DNA from: Nonomuraea thailandensis
GTDB taxonomy: Bacteria; Actinomycetota; Actinomycetes; Streptosporangiales; Streptosporangiaceae
Assembly: GCF_024172165.1 (NCBI RefSeq)
Contig: NZ_JAMZEB010000002.1
Coordinates: forward strand, 5,725,501 to 5,789,500
DNA length: 64,000 nucleotides
Reading direction: 5' to 3'
The notes under the pieces were generated by a model. It ran no database searches. It was not told the origin of the DNA and saw nothing but the letters and a program-made list of their open reading frames with translations. The translations under genes and the position numbers were made by a program. Of the stretch, positions 33,212 through 43,895 are shown piece by piece (the first letter of the stretch is position 1; each line of letters opens with the position of its first letter).

Positions 33212-34400
33212 GATCGCGCCGCAGCGCCGTCAGCGTCATGGTCTCGTCCACGGCCTCGGGCGACAGCACATGATCCAGCACCATCACCGCACACCCGCTG
33301 ATCCCGGCCCCCGCCCCCAGCCGGCTCGGCTCGATGCGCAGCCGCCGGGTCGCCAGGGCGGTGGAGCGGCGGTAGACGACCTCGCGGATGCTCGACACCA
33401 GCGGCCCGAACGCCTCCGCCATGTCACCGCCGAGCACCACCACCGACGGGTTGAGGATGTTCACCGCTCCGGCCAGCACCTCGCCGATCCGCCGGCCGGC
33501 CTCGCGGACCGTGGCCATGGTCTCGGCGTCGCCGGCCCGTACGAGGGCGGTCACGTCGGCGATCGTCCTGACGTCCTTGCCGCTCGCCCGCAGCTCGCGC
33601 AGCAGCGCGGTGCCGCTGGCCAGGGAGTCGACGCAGTCGTAGTTGCCGCAGCGGCACAACACGCCGCCCCCGTCCAGCACGGGGATGTGCCCGATCTCGC
33701 CCGCCGCGCCCAGCGCGCCGCGCAGGATGCCGCCGCCGGCGATCACGCCGGCGCCGATGCGGGTGGAGATCTTCACGAACATCAGGTCGTCGAGGTCCGG
33801 GTACGCGCCGCGGTGCTCGCCGATGGCCAGCACGTTCACGTCGTTGTCGACGAGGACGGGAACGGAGAAGCGCTCGCGGATGATCGGCGGGATGACGACG
33901 CCGGTCCAGGAGGCCATGACGCGGGCACTCTCGGTACGGCCCTGCGCGAACTCGACCGTGGCGGGCACGCCCATCCCGACACCCTGGATCATCGAGCGCG
34001 GCCGGTCGCCGAGCAGCTCGTCCCAGGTGTCCATGAGCAGCGGCAGCACGGTGCCGGGCCCCTGCTCCACGTCCATCGCGAACTCGCGCCCGACGAGCTC
34101 GGCCCCGGCGAGGTCGCAGACCGAGACCCGGGTCCGCGAGGCGCCGAGCGCCGCCACCAGCACCACGCCGCCCGCCGCGTTGAACTCCAGCCGGACCGGC
34201 GGCCGCCCGCCGGTGGAGGGAGCGTCGGTGCGCTCCACGACCAGGCCGCGTTCGAGCAGCTCGCCGACGCGCAGCTGCACCGCGGGGCGCGACAGGCCGG
34301 TCACCCGGCCGAGGTCGGCCCGCGTCACGGCCTCACCGGTGCGGATGAGGCGCAGCACCTCGCCACTCGTGGCAAGGGCGGCAGCGGTACGTCGAGGCAT
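33186..34400 (-). CDS. ROK-family transcriptional regulator
   Basis: The 404-residue protein has an N-terminal winged helix (VTRADLGRVTGLSRPAVQLRV) and a ROK sugar-kinase-like domain with the zinc motif CRCGNYDC and the glycine-rich GEIGHIPV. ROK repressors bind sugars or sugar phosphates. It is divergent from zwf by 143 bp, with a 16-bp palindrome between them, so it probably controls the Entner-Doudoroff operon. It is distinct from the glucokinase of the operon, which belongs to the non-ROK family. Confidence 0.92.
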   Translation of the reverse strand: MPRRTAAALATSGEVLRLIRTGEAVTRADLGRVTGLSRPAVQLRVGELLERGLVVERTDAPSTGGRPPVRLEFNAAGGVVLVAALGASRTRVSVCDLAGAELVGREFAMDVEQGPGTVLPLLMDTWDELLGDRPRSMIQGVGMGVPATVEFAQGRTESARVMASWTGVVIPPIIRERFSVPVLVDNDVNVLAIGEHRGAYPDLDDLMFVKISTRIGAGVIAGGGILRGALGAAGEIGHIPVLDGGGVLCRCGNYDCVDSLASGTALLRELRASGKDVRTIADVTALVRAGDAETMATVREAGRRIGEVLAGAVNILNPSVVVLGGDMAEAFGPLVSSIREVVYRRSTALATRRLRIEPSRLGAGAGISGCAVMVLDHVLSPEAVDETMTLTALRRDRVPATEAG

Positions 34401-34432
34401 CGGCTAAGTGAACCACATGCGGTTGTGTCATG

Positions 34433-34448
34433 AAAAGTCGTGACTTTT
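34433..34448. promoter_or_regulatory. palindrome between ROK regulator and zwf
   Basis: AAAAGTCGTGACTTTT has perfect 7-bp arms. A second imperfect symmetric element (AACC-N6-GGTT, 34411-34424) lies beside it. Both are in the promoter region shared by the regulator and the zwf operon. Confidence 0.5.
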
Positions 34449-34543
34449 TTATCTCAAATGCCAAAACTCCGCTTGTGTGAGACCCAAACTCTCGTTAGTG
34501 TCCGTTCTGTCCCTGCTTGGTAGATCACTCGGAGTCCCGCACC

Positions 34544-36033
<1,490 letters not shown>

Positions 36034-36034
<1 letters not shown>

Positions 36035-37965
36035 TGAACCACGTCATCCAGGAGATCACCGACCGCATCGCCGAGCGCAGTGCCGCCAGCCGTACCGCTT
36101 ACCTTGAGCGGATCCGCCGTGAGGGCGAGGCCGCCAGGGCGAAGGGCCCGGCGCGGGCGCACCTCGGCTGCGCGAACCTCGCGCACGGCTTCGCGGGCGC
36201 CCCGGCCGAGGACAAGCCGGCGCTGCGCGGCTCGGCCAAGCCGGGCGTGGCCATCGTGACCAGCTACAACGACATGCTGTCGGCGCACCAGCCGTACGAG
36301 ACGTACCCGCCGGAGCTGAAGCAGGCCGTGCGCAAGGCGGGCGGCGTGGCGCAGGTGGCGGGCGGCGTGCCGGCCATGTGCGACGGCATCACGCAGGGCC
36401 GGGCGGGCATGGAGCTGTCGCTCTACAGCCGCGACGTGATCGCCATGTCCACCGCGATCGCGCTGTCGCACGACATGTTCGACTCCACGCTGCTGCTGGG
36501 CGTGTGCGACAAGATCGTGCCGGGGCTGTTCATCGGGGCGCTGCACTTCGGGCACCTGCCCGCGATCTTCGTGCCGGCCGGCCCGATGGCCTCGGGCCTG
36601 CCGAACAAGGTCAAGGCCCGCACCCGGCAGCTCTTCGCCGAGGGCAAGGTCGGCAGGGAGGAGCTGCTCGACGCCGAGGCCAAGTCGTACCACTCCCCCG
36701 GCACCTGCACCTTCTACGGCACCGCGAACTCCAACCAGGCGCTGATGGAGGTCATGGGCCTGCACCTGCCGGGCTCGACGTTCGTCAACCCGCACACCGA
36801 GCTGCGGCACGCGCTCACGCGGGCCGCCGGGCGCAGGGCGGTGGAGATCACCGCGCACGGCGCCGAGTACACGCCGATCGGCGAGCTGGTGGACGAGAAG
36901 TCCATCGTGAACGCCTGCGTCGCCCTGCTGGCGACCGGCGGCTCCACGAACCACACGCTGCACCTGGTCGCCATGGCCGCCGCCGCGGGCATCGTGCTGA
37001 CCTGGGACGACCTGGCCTGCCTGTCCGAGGTCGTGCCGTCGCTGACCAAGATCTACCCCAACGGCCAGGCGGACGTGAACCACTTCCGCGACGCCGGCGG
37101 CATGCAGGTCCTCATCGGCGACCTGCTGGACGAGGGGCTGCTGCACGGGGACGTCATGACCGTGGCGGGCCCCGGCCTCGACCGTTACCGCGAGGCGCCC
37201 GAGCTGGTGGACGGCGAGCTGGTCTGGGCGCCGGTCACCGGCGGCAGCAAGGACCTGGACGTGCTGCGCCCGGCCGCCGACCCGTTCTCGGCCGATGGCG
37301 GCATCCACATGGTGGAGGGCAACCTGGGCCGCGCCGTCAGCAAGGTCTCGGCGGTCAAGCCGGAGCACCTGGTCATCGAGGCGCCGGCCAAGGTCTTCCA
37401 CGACCAGCTCGACCTGCTGAAGGCGTTCGAGGCGGGCGAGCTGGACGGGCAGGACTTCGTGGCGGTCATCCGCTACCAGGGCCCGAGCGCGAACGGCATG
37501 CCCGAGCTGCACAAGCTCACCTCGCCGCTGGCCGTGCTGCTCGACAGGGGGCAGCGGGTGGCGATCGTCACCGACGGCCGCATGTCGGGCGCGTCGGGCA
37601 AGGTGCCTGCGGCCATCCACCTGTCGCCCGAGGCGGCCGACGGCGGGCCGATCGCGCTGGTGCGCGACGGCGACGTGATCAGGCTGGACTCGGCGGCGGG
37701 CACGCTGGAGCTGCTGGTGCCGGCCGAGGAGCTGGCCCGCCGTACGCCGGAGGGCCGGCCGCTGAGCGACGCGCAGTGGGTCGGCACGGGACGCGAGCTG
37801 TTCGCCGCCTTCCGCCGGATGGCGGGGCACGCCGAGCAGGGCGCCGGGATCTTCGGGGTGAGCGGCGCCGAGTCGCCGCACCACGGCCCCGGCCTGGGCT
37901 TCCCCGCCGAGGCGGGCTCCTCCCACCTCGAGACGGGGGCGCCGGTCGGCGCGCTGGTCCGGTGA
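36034..37965 (+). CDS. edd: phosphogluconate dehydratase
   Basis: The 643-residue enzyme of the IlvD/Edd family dehydrates 6-phosphogluconate to 2-keto-3-deoxy-6-phosphogluconate. Iron-sulfur Cys residues are visible in [19 protein letters not shown] and [14 protein letters not shown]. The length matches Edd rather than the shorter IlvD, and its place between zwf and glk settles the role. ATG 36034 has AGGAGG 6 bp upstream and overlaps the zwf stop (TGATG). Confidence 0.96.
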
Positions 37966-38127
37966 CACAGTATCCACCTGTACGGTGCTTCATGTCCGTT
38001 TGGCGCGCGCTGAACGCTCCTGAGCCCGTACGTCCGCACCACCCCGCATGGGGAGACGTGAACGATCGTGGGATCCTTCGGTGTACGGCGAGCGATCTTG
38101 ACGCCGCCCCGAATGCCGGAGGTATCC

Positions 38128-39093
38128 GTGAGTGCCTTTGACCTTCCGTGGCTCGTCGCCGACATCGGGGGAACCAACGCCCGGTTCGGCCTGGTCACCT
38201 CGCCGGGGGCGCGCCCGTCGAACGTCGCGGTCCTGCCCGGCGCCGACTACCCCACCCTCCCCGACGCCGTAGCCGCCTATCTCGCGGAGCACGCGGGCGG
38301 AGTGCGGCCGGGGGCGGCCTGTCTGGCGCTGGCCGGCCCGATCGACGGAGACCACTACCGGCTCACGAACTCTCACTGGGCCGGCTCCATCCGGGACCTC
38401 GGCGTGCCGTACGCGCGGCTGCTCAACGACTTCGAGGCGCTGGCCGTGTCGCTGCCCCACCTGGCGGGCGACGAGCTGGTGTCCCTGGGCGGGCCCGCGC
38501 CCGAGCACGGCGTCAAGGCGGTGCTGGGCCCGGGGACCGGGCTCGGCGTGGGCGGGCTGGTGCCCACCGAGCGCGGCTGGACGGCGATCCCCGGCGAGGG
38601 CGGGCACGCCACGGTGCCGGTGTTCGAGCCGCGCGAGATCGAGATCGTCCGCGCGATGCAGTCGCAGGGCCTGCCGCACGTGGTGGCCGAGCACCTGCTG
38701 TCGGGCCCGGGGCTGGTGCGCCTGCACCGCGCGCTGGCCCTGGTGAACGGCGTCACCGCGCCCGGCCTGACCGCCTCCGACATCGTGGCCAGGGTGGACG
38801 ACTCGCTGTGCGCCGAGACGGTCGAGGTGTTCTGCGGCATGCTCGGCACCTTCGCCGGCAACGTGGCCCTGACGCTCGGCGCCCGGGGCGGGGTCTACCT
38901 GGCCGGCGGGGTGCTGCCCCGGATCGTGGAGCGCGTGCGTGCCAGCGCCTTCCGTACGCGCTTCGAGGACAACCCCGACATGGCCGCCTACCTGTCGGAG
39001 ATCGGCACCGTGCTGATCGTCGCGGCCCAGCCCGGGATGACCGGCGCGGCGGCCTGGCTGAGCCAGCACGCCCGCACGGAGCTGGTGGGCTGA
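38128..39093 (+). CDS. glk: glucokinase, non-ROK (proteobacterial) type
   Basis: The 321-residue protein is of the Glk family typified by E. coli: ADIGGTNARFGL phosphate-binding start, LLNDFEALA, GPGTGLGVGGLV and GEGGHATVP. It phosphorylates glucose to supply Zwf. GTG 38128 has CGGAGG 5 bp upstream. Actinobacterial glucokinases are mostly of the ROK type, so this one is notable. It follows edd after 162 bp in which no gene is seen. Confidence 0.93.
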   Translation: MSAFDLPWLVADIGGTNARFGLVTSPGARPSNVAVLPGADYPTLPDAVAAYLAEHAGGVRPGAACLALAGPIDGDHYRLTNSHWAGSIRDLGVPYARLLNDFEALAVSLPHLAGDELVSLGGPAPEHGVKAVLGPGTGLGVGGLVPTERGWTAIPGEGGHATVPVFEPREIEIVRAMQSQGLPHVVAEHLLSGPGLVRLHRALALVNGVTAPGLTASDIVARVDDSLCAETVEVFCGMLGTFAGNVALTLGARGGVYLAGGVLPRIVERVRASAFRTRFEDNPDMAAYLSEIGTVLIVAAQPGMTGAAAWLSQHARTELVG

Positions 39094-39177
39094 CTGAAGC
39101 CCGCCTGCTGGGCAGGTGACCCCGTTGTACGAGACAAGCCGAAGGCCGAGAGAGGCCGACGAGGAGAGAGTAACCCC

Positions 39178-39789
39178 ATGAGCCTGCTCGATCTCGCTCC
39201 AGTGATCCCCGTCGTGGTGATCGAGGACGCCGGGACCGCCGTCCCGATGGCCCGCGCCCTGGTGGCCGGCGGCCTGCCGGTCATCGAGGTGACCCTGCGC
39301 ACGCCCGCCGCCCGCGAGGCCATCGCCAGGATCGCCGAGGAGGTGCCCGAGGCCACGGTCGGCGCGGGGACGATCCGGAGCACCGAGGACATCGCGGCGT
39401 CCGTGTCGGCGGGGGCGAAGTTCCTCGTCTCGCCGGGCACCACCCTGTCGCTGGTGGAGGCACTGGACTCCAGCGGCGTGCCGTACCTGCCGGGCGCGGC
39501 CACCGTGTCGGAGGTCATGGCCCTGGTGGAGCGGGGGATCAAGGAGCTGAAGTTCTTCCCGGCCGAGGCCGCGGGCGGCATCCCGTACCTCAAGTCGCTG
39601 TCCGGGCCGCTGCCCGACGTGCGCTTCTGCCCGACCGGCGGCATCAAGCCGGAGACCGCCCGCGACTATCTCGCGCTGCCGAACGTGGGCTGCGTCGGCG
39701 GGAGCTGGCTGACCCCTGCCGACGCGCTGGCCGCCGGTGACTGGGCGCGCGTGGAGAAGCTGGCCGCGGAGGCGGCGGCGCTCAGGTAG
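39178..39789 (+). CDS. eda: KDPG aldolase
   Basis: The 203-residue class I aldolase cleaves 2-keto-3-deoxy-6-phosphogluconate to pyruvate and glyceraldehyde-3-phosphate. The motifs are IEVTLRTP with the catalytic Glu, GAGTI, FLVSPG and ELKFFPAEAAGG with the Schiff-base Lys, and CPTGGI for phosphate. ATG 39178 follows GAGGAGAGAG. It is the last gene of the operon and is followed by a terminator. Confidence 0.95.
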   Translation: MSLLDLAPVIPVVVIEDAGTAVPMARALVAGGLPVIEVTLRTPAAREAIARIAEEVPEATVGAGTIRSTEDIAASVSAGAKFLVSPGTTLSLVEALDSSGVPYLPGAATVSEVMALVERGIKELKFFPAEAAGGIPYLKSLSGPLPDVRFCPTGGIKPETARDYLALPNVGCVGGSWLTPADALAAGDWARVEKLAAEAAALR

Positions 39790-39806
39790 CTCGCGAACTC
39801 AGACGG

Positions 39807-39845
39807 GACACGAGCCGAGGCAGCAAGACTGCCTCGGCTCGTGTC
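39807..39845 (+). terminator. strong terminator of the zwf-edd-glk-eda operon
   Basis: A perfect 16-bp stem GACACGAGCCGAGGCA with a 7-base loop, followed by GTTTCTATCT. It isolates the Entner-Doudoroff operon from the putative defence genes that begin 94 bp later. Confidence 0.9.
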
Positions 39846-39938
39846 GTTTCTATCTGGACCATGGGCGCAAATCTGAACTTAGATCCTGGAACGTGCTATT
39901 TTAAGTCACCCTCTCTCCTGTCGTTGGAATGGTGACCG

Positions 39939-40628
39939 ATGACGTCCGGCTTCGAAGGTCGCAGTGAATTGCTGGACAAGGTCGTCGATGCGGTCGGCGG
40001 TGCCTATTACGAGGGGCGCGTGCGCTCGGGCACCAGCGCCAGAACGAGGGCACAGACGGCGGGGTCCACCATCACACTCTTCGCCGGCGGCCTCGTTGCC
40101 GCACTGACCTTCACCGCGCTCGCGGGCCATCCCCTCGCCACCCGCGCAGCCGGCGTCTTCTCCGTGCTGCTGTGGTTGTGCGCCGCCATGTTGTACGTGT
40201 GGGCCATTTCCTTGCCCGTGCATCAGCTCGTCAAGATTCGCGAGGCAACTGATGCCGACGATTTCGTGGCCAAAGTCCTCCACAAAGCAGACATCGAAAC
40301 TGATGAAGTAGATAAACGTCAGAAATGGGCAACAAGAACCGCCATAGCGGCCCTCTCGTTGAGCGCCCTGACGTTCGCGCTGGCCGTCCTGGTAGGTCCG
40401 GCCGAGAAGAGCGTGCCCGGCATGATCATCCTCGATCAGAAAGGGCTCGCGAGCCTGACCGGCGCCTGCCGGTTCCCGCCGCCGAATCCGATCGAGGGAA
40501 GCGTCAAGGAGGCCACGCTCACCACCTCGTTCGTGGAGATCGCCGTCAAGCGGGACACCTGCGCCCCCGGCGTGACCGTCCTGCGTATTCCCCGGGCGAG
40601 CATCAAGACCATCGGATCGCGTGAGTAG
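39939..40628 (+). CDS. three-helix membrane protein, putative defence-module partner
   Basis: The 229-residue protein has a soluble start (about 1-42), two transmembrane helices (about 43-62 and 66-92), a charged helix (about 95-125) and a third transmembrane helix (about 129-150). An outer domain of about 75 residues with two Cys (GACRFPPP and DTCAPG) follows; these could form a disulfide. No family is recognised. ATG 39939 has a weak ribosome binding site. The upstream stretch is AT-rich and promoter-like (TATTTT near 39896). Its stop overlaps the next gene by 8 bp. GC is lower than in the flanks, suggesting transfer. It could anchor or execute the response of the STAND protein. Confidence 0.7.
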   Translation: MTSGFEGRSELLDKVVDAVGGAYYEGRVRSGTSARTRAQTAGSTITLFAGGLVAALTFTALAGHPLATRAAGVFSVLLWLCAAMLYVWAISLPVHQLVKIREATDADDFVAKVLHKADIETDEVDKRQKWATRTAIAALSLSALTFALAVLVGPAEKSVPGMIILDQKGLASLTGACRFPPPNPIEGSVKEATLTTSFVEIAVKRDTCAPGVTVLRIPRASIKTIGSRE

Positions 40629-43600
40629 TGAGATGAACGAACACCTCAACCTCCTCTGCCTGGGCCCGCAGGTGAGCGACATCGGGCCGATCCTCGACAG
40701 CGTCCGCACACTGCACAAGCGGGGACACCGCCTCGACGTGATCGCGGCGTTCGGCAAGAACGCACTCGACGAGGTCCTGCTGGAGTGCTACAGCCACGAC
40801 ACCCAGCCCCTCGTGCTGCCGTTACCCGGAATGGGTGACCTGCGGGCGAACGCGGCCGGACAACTGGTCAAGCGGGCCCTGGTCAAGGACTGGCACGACA
40901 CCGAGGCGGGTCTGTGGAGCGGCGAGTACACCGAGATCGTCGAGGCCATGCACAGCCGCGTCTTCAGGGATTTCGTGGCCTGGGCAGGGGATTACACGGC
41001 CGAGGCGTGGCGGCCGGGGCTGCTGCCCGGCGAGGGCAGCAGCCGGATCGCCATGGGAGACCTGCAGGTGGGCCTGGTCGCGGTCAACACGGTGTTTCGC
41101 ATGGTCGCCGAACCACTGGACCACACGCTCGCGGTCTGCGCGGCCGAGCAGCTCTCACACGCCGTCGGCGGCGACTACTCCGCCTGGAAGGCCGACAATG
41201 ACCTGACAGTGATCGCGGCAGCGGAGCCTGCTGCGCTGCCGCCAGGACTCCCGCTGGACGGCTCGACGCTGCTGTTGACCGGGCCACGAGGGAACGCCGT
41301 CTGGACCGCCGTGGACAGGCCGTACCGGCTGCTTCGGGTGGAGCTCGCGCAAGAGGGACGGCCCGTAGTGATGGACGAGGCCGGAGGCAGGAAGATCACC
41401 TTGATCCGGCGCCCGGCAAGGCAGGAGCCCGCCCCCGAATCGGAGGCTGCGGAGCCCTACGACGAGGCGGCGCACCTGAACGAGTTCTACGATCAGGTGG
41501 GATCCGGCCGCATGGTGCTCGTCCTCGTTTCCGGTGCAGTGAAGGAGGTTCTCGACCCCGACGAACTGCGCCAGCAGATCACCATCAGAACGTACGGCAA
41601 CGTGCCGTCCTCTCCCCCTCCAATGCGCAGCATCTGGCCCAACGCCGTCACCACCCTGACCGAACCGCAGCTTCAGAGTCTTCTGCAACAGCTGCAGGTG
41701 TCCAAGACGGCTCAACTGCCGGCAGCGCGCAACCTGCTGCGCAGCCCGTGGTGGCGCATCTACGACTTCACCGGCTCGAATGCTCTCAAGGCCGTCGCTG
41801 ACAGCGACGATCAGATCAACGCCAGAGTCTTCAACGCCTGCCATGAACGGCCTGTGGAAGATCCCGCCATCGACGTTCAGATCATCGCCATGAATGGCAT
41901 CGCCGGCGACGATCTCGCTTCCGTCGACTTCGGTCCGGTCGCTGGCCGCACCACCCCCAGGGACCAGTGGTTCCGCCAGTTCCAGACCGACGCACTGCTC
42001 TACCCCATGGTATGGATGGCGGCCTCCGCGAGCAGTCAGACCCTGTGGGACTGGATGGAGTTGATCGCGACCCAGGATCACGACAACTCACCCGCCCGAT
42101 TCGTCATCACTGCGGAGGGCACACCGGCCGACCGTGCCCGGCTGCGCCGCAACAACCTGATGCACATCAGGCGGGATCCCGCCGACTTCGCCCTCTCCCG
42201 GCTGCACTCGGGCATCCAGCAGCTTCGCATCGGCCTGGACCGGCGGATGGCACTGATCGATGAGACTCGCCTCGGCAAGGGCGTCTCGCTGCTGTCCTCC
42301 ATGATCAAGAGCAGGCCGGCCGGCAGCAAAGACTTCCTGAAGGGACACGATCCGACATGGGGGGACATCGTCGACGGCAAGGCGGCGAAGCTGTCAGTGG
42401 TCGACACCATCAGGCAGGCCGCCGTGGCTCGGGCTGACAAAGGCCGGCCAATCGTGCTGGTGAAGGGCCGGGCAGGGTCGGGAAAAACGACCGCGCTCAT
42501 GCACTTCGCCTACTACCTGCACCGCAAGGGCAAGACGGTCGGCTGGATCGACCGCGAGACCACGCGCTCACGCAAGGCCGTCGTCGACCAGGTCCTCGAT
42601 CTGAGGCCGGACGCCATGTTCGTCGACGACGTGGCGATCTTCAGCAGCCACGCTGCCACGCTGCTGCGGCAATTGAACGCCGGCGGCCAGACCCTGGTGG
42701 TGGCGAGTGTGCGCAGAACGCGCGAGGACGTGCTCGACGCGACGTTCCGCCCGAGTGAGGTGGCGGCCGACGACCCGCTGAACGACGATGACCTCGAGAA
42801 GCTGGTGAAGATTCTCAAGGACAACGGGCTGCTCGGCATCCTGAAGGAGCACCGCCTCATGCGGCAGCGCGTGGAGAAGCTGCGCCAGCTCAGCGGCCGT
42901 AGTCTGCTCGCCGCCATGATCGAGGTGGTGACCCGCCTGCGGTTCGAGGACAAGGTCCGCAGCGAGTACGAGCAGCTCTCGGACGACCGCAAGCTCATCT
43001 ACGCAGCGGTGAGCTTCCTCCAGTCCGAATCAATCAACAAGCAGCACGGCGTCGACGAAGGCGACCTCATCCAAATCGTGTCACGCGGGGCGCCTGATCT
43101 TGAGACGGTGCGCGCGATCGACGTCCTGGTGCGGCAGCGGTTGCTGAACCGCACGCCCGAGGGCTCGTTGCGGTGCAGGCAGAAAACCTTCGCCGATACG
43201 GTCGTCGACTCGATCCTCAAGGAGCAGCCGGCTTTTCTGAAGGAGATCGTCCGTTCGCTGCTGATCTTCTACGCCGAACGCGGCGGTCACATCGCACGGC
43301 ATGACGACCCGTACCGCATGGTCATGGTCCGCCTGCTGAACCACGACATGATGAAGAAGAGCAAGATCCCGTACGGCGACGTACGCTCCATCTACGACTC
43401 CGTTCACGACCTGCTGCACGAAGACTTCCACTACTGGCTGCAACGCGGTCAGTTCGAGCTGGAGTGCGGGGAGTTGTCCATAGCGGCAAACCATCTGCAC
43501 TCGGCGACGGGATGTGAAGGCGGCGCAACCGACCATCTCGTCCTGACAACCAGTAGCTCCATCCGTCTCCGCCACGCGACGATGTATCCGAAGGACGGCA

Positions 43601-43884
43601 CATCGCTCGCCGAGGCTAAGAAGGCCCTCGATGACCTGGAGGGGATCGCCAGGCGCAAGGGGTCGGACTCGCCACACACCTTCGCCGTAATGGTCCGTGA
43701 CGGGTTCAACTGGATGAAGGCCTGCCAGTCGATGGTGTCGAGAGAAGAGCTCCTGGACCTCGGGAGCCAGATCCTGGACGTCTGTGAGCTGGGCAAGAAC
43801 GTCTGTGACAACAACCACCAGTTCCTGGAAGTCGCGGACCGTTACGAGCCGCAGATCCGGCGGCTCATCAGCGTGCCGATGTAG
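40621..43884 (+). CDS. SIR2-like / STAND NTPase, putative antiphage sensor
   Basis: The 1087-residue protein has an N-terminal region without recognisable domain (about 1-290). A SIR2-like block follows (about 300-540; PWWRIYDFTGSNAL, VQIIAMNGIAGDDL, WFRQFQTDALLYPMVWM) in which the usual NAD-site residues are not clear. The P-loop NTPase has GRAGSGKT (616-623) and Walker B AMFVDDVA (near 665-672). The C-terminal half is largely helical and probably the sensor. The SIR2-STAND order recalls Avs5- and DSR-type defence proteins. GTG 40621 overlaps the previous gene by 8 bp; ATG 40633 is an alternative. Codon use and GC differ from the surroundings. Confidence 0.75.
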   Translation: MSSEMNEHLNLLCLGPQVSDIGPILDSVRTLHKRGHRLDVIAAFGKNALDEVLLECYSHDTQPLVLPLPGMGDLRANAAGQLVKRALVKDWHDTEAGLWSGEYTEIVEAMHSRVFRDFVAWAGDYTAEAWRPGLLPGEGSSRIAMGDLQVGLVAVNTVFRMVAEPLDHTLAVCAAEQLSHAVGGDYSAWKADNDLTVIAAAEPAALPPGLPLDGSTLLLTGPRGNAVWTAVDRPYRLLRVELAQEGRPVVMDEAGGRKITLIRRPARQEPAPESEAAEPYDEAAHLNEFYDQVGSGRMVLVLVSGAVKEVLDPDELRQQITIRTYGNVPSSPPPMRSIWPNAVTTLTEPQLQSLLQQLQVSKTAQLPAARNLLRSPWWRIYDFTGSNALKAVADSDDQINARVFNACHERPVEDPAIDVQIIAMNGIAGDDLASVDFGPVAGRTTPRDQWFRQFQTDALLYPMVWMAASASSQTLWDWMELIATQDHDNSPARFVITAEGTPADRARLRRNNLMHIRRDPADFALSRLHSGIQQLRIGLDRRMALIDETRLGKGVSLLSSMIKSRPAGSKDFLKGHDPTWGDIVDGKAAKLSVVDTIRQAAVARADKGRPIVLVKGRAGSGKTTALMHFAYYLHRKGKTVGWIDRETTRSRKAVVDQVLDLRPDAMFVDDVAIFSSHAATLLRQLNAGGQTLVVASVRRTREDVLDATFRPSEVAADDPLNDDDLEKLVKILKDNGLLGILKEHRLMRQRVEKLRQLSGRSLLAAMIEVVTRLRFEDKVRSEYEQLSDDRKLIYAAVSFLQSESINKQHGVDEGDLIQIVSRGAPDLETVRAIDVLVRQRLLNRTPEGSLRCRQKTFADTVVDSILKEQPAFLKEIVRSLLIFYAERGGHIARHDDPYRMVMVRLLNHDMMKKSKIPYGDVRSIYDSVHDLLHEDFHYWLQRGQFELECGELSIAANHLHSATGCEGGATDHLVLTTSSSIRLRHATMYPKDGTSLAEAKKALDDLEGIARRKGSDSPHTFAVMVRDGFNWMKACQSMVSREELLDLGSQILDVCELGKNVCDNNHQFLEVADRYEPQIRRLISVPM

Positions 43885-43895
43885 TTCGCCGCCCG

